DNA from: Marinimicrococcus flavescens
GTDB taxonomy: Bacteria > Pseudomonadota > Alphaproteobacteria > Geminicoccales > Geminicoccaceae
Direction: 5' to 3'
Length of the DNA stretch: 64,000 bases
NCBI GenBank assembly: GCA_029211145.1
Contig: JARGEQ010000016.1
Location: forward strand, 62,001 to 126,000
In this document: piece after piece, positions 63,578 to 64,000 of the stretch
How the letters are laid out: each line of letters begins with the position of its first letter
Numbering within the stretch: position 1 is the stretch's first letter
Made by a program: the position numbers and the translations under genes
The notes under the pieces: generated by a model
The model's input: the letters and a program-made list of their open reading frames with translations, nothing else
Told to the model about the DNA's origin: nothing
Databases searched by the model: none

Positions 63578-63681
63578 GGCACCCTCCCTTCCCGCTCCGT
63601 GACCGCCAGCCTGGAACACTAACAGGACAGAAGGGCTCGTCTAACTGCTCAATCTCCTTCGGGCTTCTCCTGCTCCCCCGC

Positions 63682-63987
63682 TCACCGGACGCCTGCCGCG
63701 GCGACGCCGGCGGCGATATCGGCGATTTCCTCGGTGATCGCCGACTGGCGGGCGCCGCGCTCGGCCCGGCGCAGCTCGCCCAGCCTGTCCTCGATGTTGC
63801 GGCGGGTGGCCTGCATGGCGACCGTGCGCACCGAGCAGGGATCGCGATGGGCATGCACCTCGAGGATCAGCCGGTGCGGCCAGTCCCACGCGACGGCGGG
63901 CCCCTCGTCGGTCCCGGGCAGCAGGCCGGGGGTGAAGCGGACGTCCACCACCGGGCCCCGCACCGCGATCACGCCTCCGGGCGCCAT
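63682..63987 (-). pseudogene. atpD-atpG in-frame fusion relic (N-ATPase deletion scar)
   Basis: A 101-codon frame. Residues 1-61 resemble the start of an F-type ATPase beta subunit, especially the N-ATPase form: GVIAVRGPVVDVRFTPGLLP, RLILEVHAHRDP, VRTVAMQAT. Residues 61-101 resemble the C-terminus of a gamma subunit: TRRNIEDRLGELRRAE, RQSAITEEIADIAAG. The junction falls at a shared GCC-ACC (63805-63810). It starts at ATG 63987 with GGAG six bases upstream. The catalytic P-loop and the rest are gone, so it cannot be an ATPase. The gene order that would produce it by one deletion is that of N-ATPase operons (atpD first, atpG last). Confidence 0.7.
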
Positions 63988-64000
63988 GCCAGCTCCGCCA

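Overview
The window is a very GC-rich (by eye about 70%) piece of an alphaproteobacterial chromosome. The flagellar order flgB-flgC-fliE-fliQ-fliR-flhB, a class I PHA synthase, SoxC-like and sulfide:quinone reductase-like enzymes, BTLCP and TIGR02444-type proteins, and the ectABCD-ask operon beside a MarR regulator all suggest a free-living, motile, halotolerant (perhaps marine) Rhodospirillales or Geminicoccales relative. The placement is inference from gene content. Genes are dense, with many ATGA, GTGA or TTGA start/stop overlaps and frequent GTG and TTG starts. Most long open frames opposite real genes are GC-driven shadows.

Layout. 0-9.8 kb: the C-terminal part of a molybdenum hydroxylase, mtgA, then a surface-glycan-like cluster (ABC exporter, GT4 glycosyltransferase, four sulfotransferases), then a BTLCP-type peptidase. 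9.8-13.9 kb: an insertion-sequence graveyard with relics of an IS5-type (DUF772) element, an IS3-family element and a second IS5-family element, all frameshifted. 13.9-21.4 kb: an unknown protein, cysQ, pyrD overlapping a MaoC-like hydratase, a LysE exporter, a HAD hydrolase and a penicillin-acylase-family protein. 21.4-27.7 kb: an XRE regulator with an operator-like repeat, then divergent ectR and ectA-ectB-ectC-ectD-ask, closed by a 16-bp stem hairpin.

27.7-31.3 kb: an ECF sigma/anti-sigma pair followed by a TAT-exported SoxC/sulfite-dehydrogenase-like enzyme and a small monohaem cytochrome c. 31.3-34.7 kb: flagellar rod and export genes on the minus strand, divergent from csrA. 34.7-38.9 kb: purE, purK, pfkA, a TIGR02444 protein and two DUF465 proteins. 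38.9-45.3 kb: a FAH-family enzyme, two orphan small proteins, a TIGR03862 flavoprotein, DUF1641 plus an SQR-like flavoprotein, a divergent winged-helix regulator with a perfect palindrome in the promoter gap, and a NifU-like scaffold. 45.3-53.4 kb: an acyl-CoA ligase, manC, a DehI-like protein, an SMR exporter, and a three-gene operon of secreted proteins (ankyrin lipoprotein, WG-repeat protein, LprI-like protein). 53.4-61.6 kb: phaC, a lipoprotein, an AlaC-type aminotransferase, hom, glpX, recJ and tRNA-Glu. 61.6-64 kb: a membrane adenylate cyclase and, at the right edge, a small chimeric ORF.

How the genes work together. Ask_Ect and EctABCD take aspartate semialdehyde to hydroxyectoine. The sulfotransferases would yield PAP, which CysQ could recycle. 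The Mo-enzyme/cytochrome pair and the SQR-like protein suggest sulfur oxidation linked to respiration. The most striking item is the right-edge ORF: an ATP synthase beta N-terminus fused in frame to a gamma C-terminus, which looks like the scar of a deleted N-ATPase operon.
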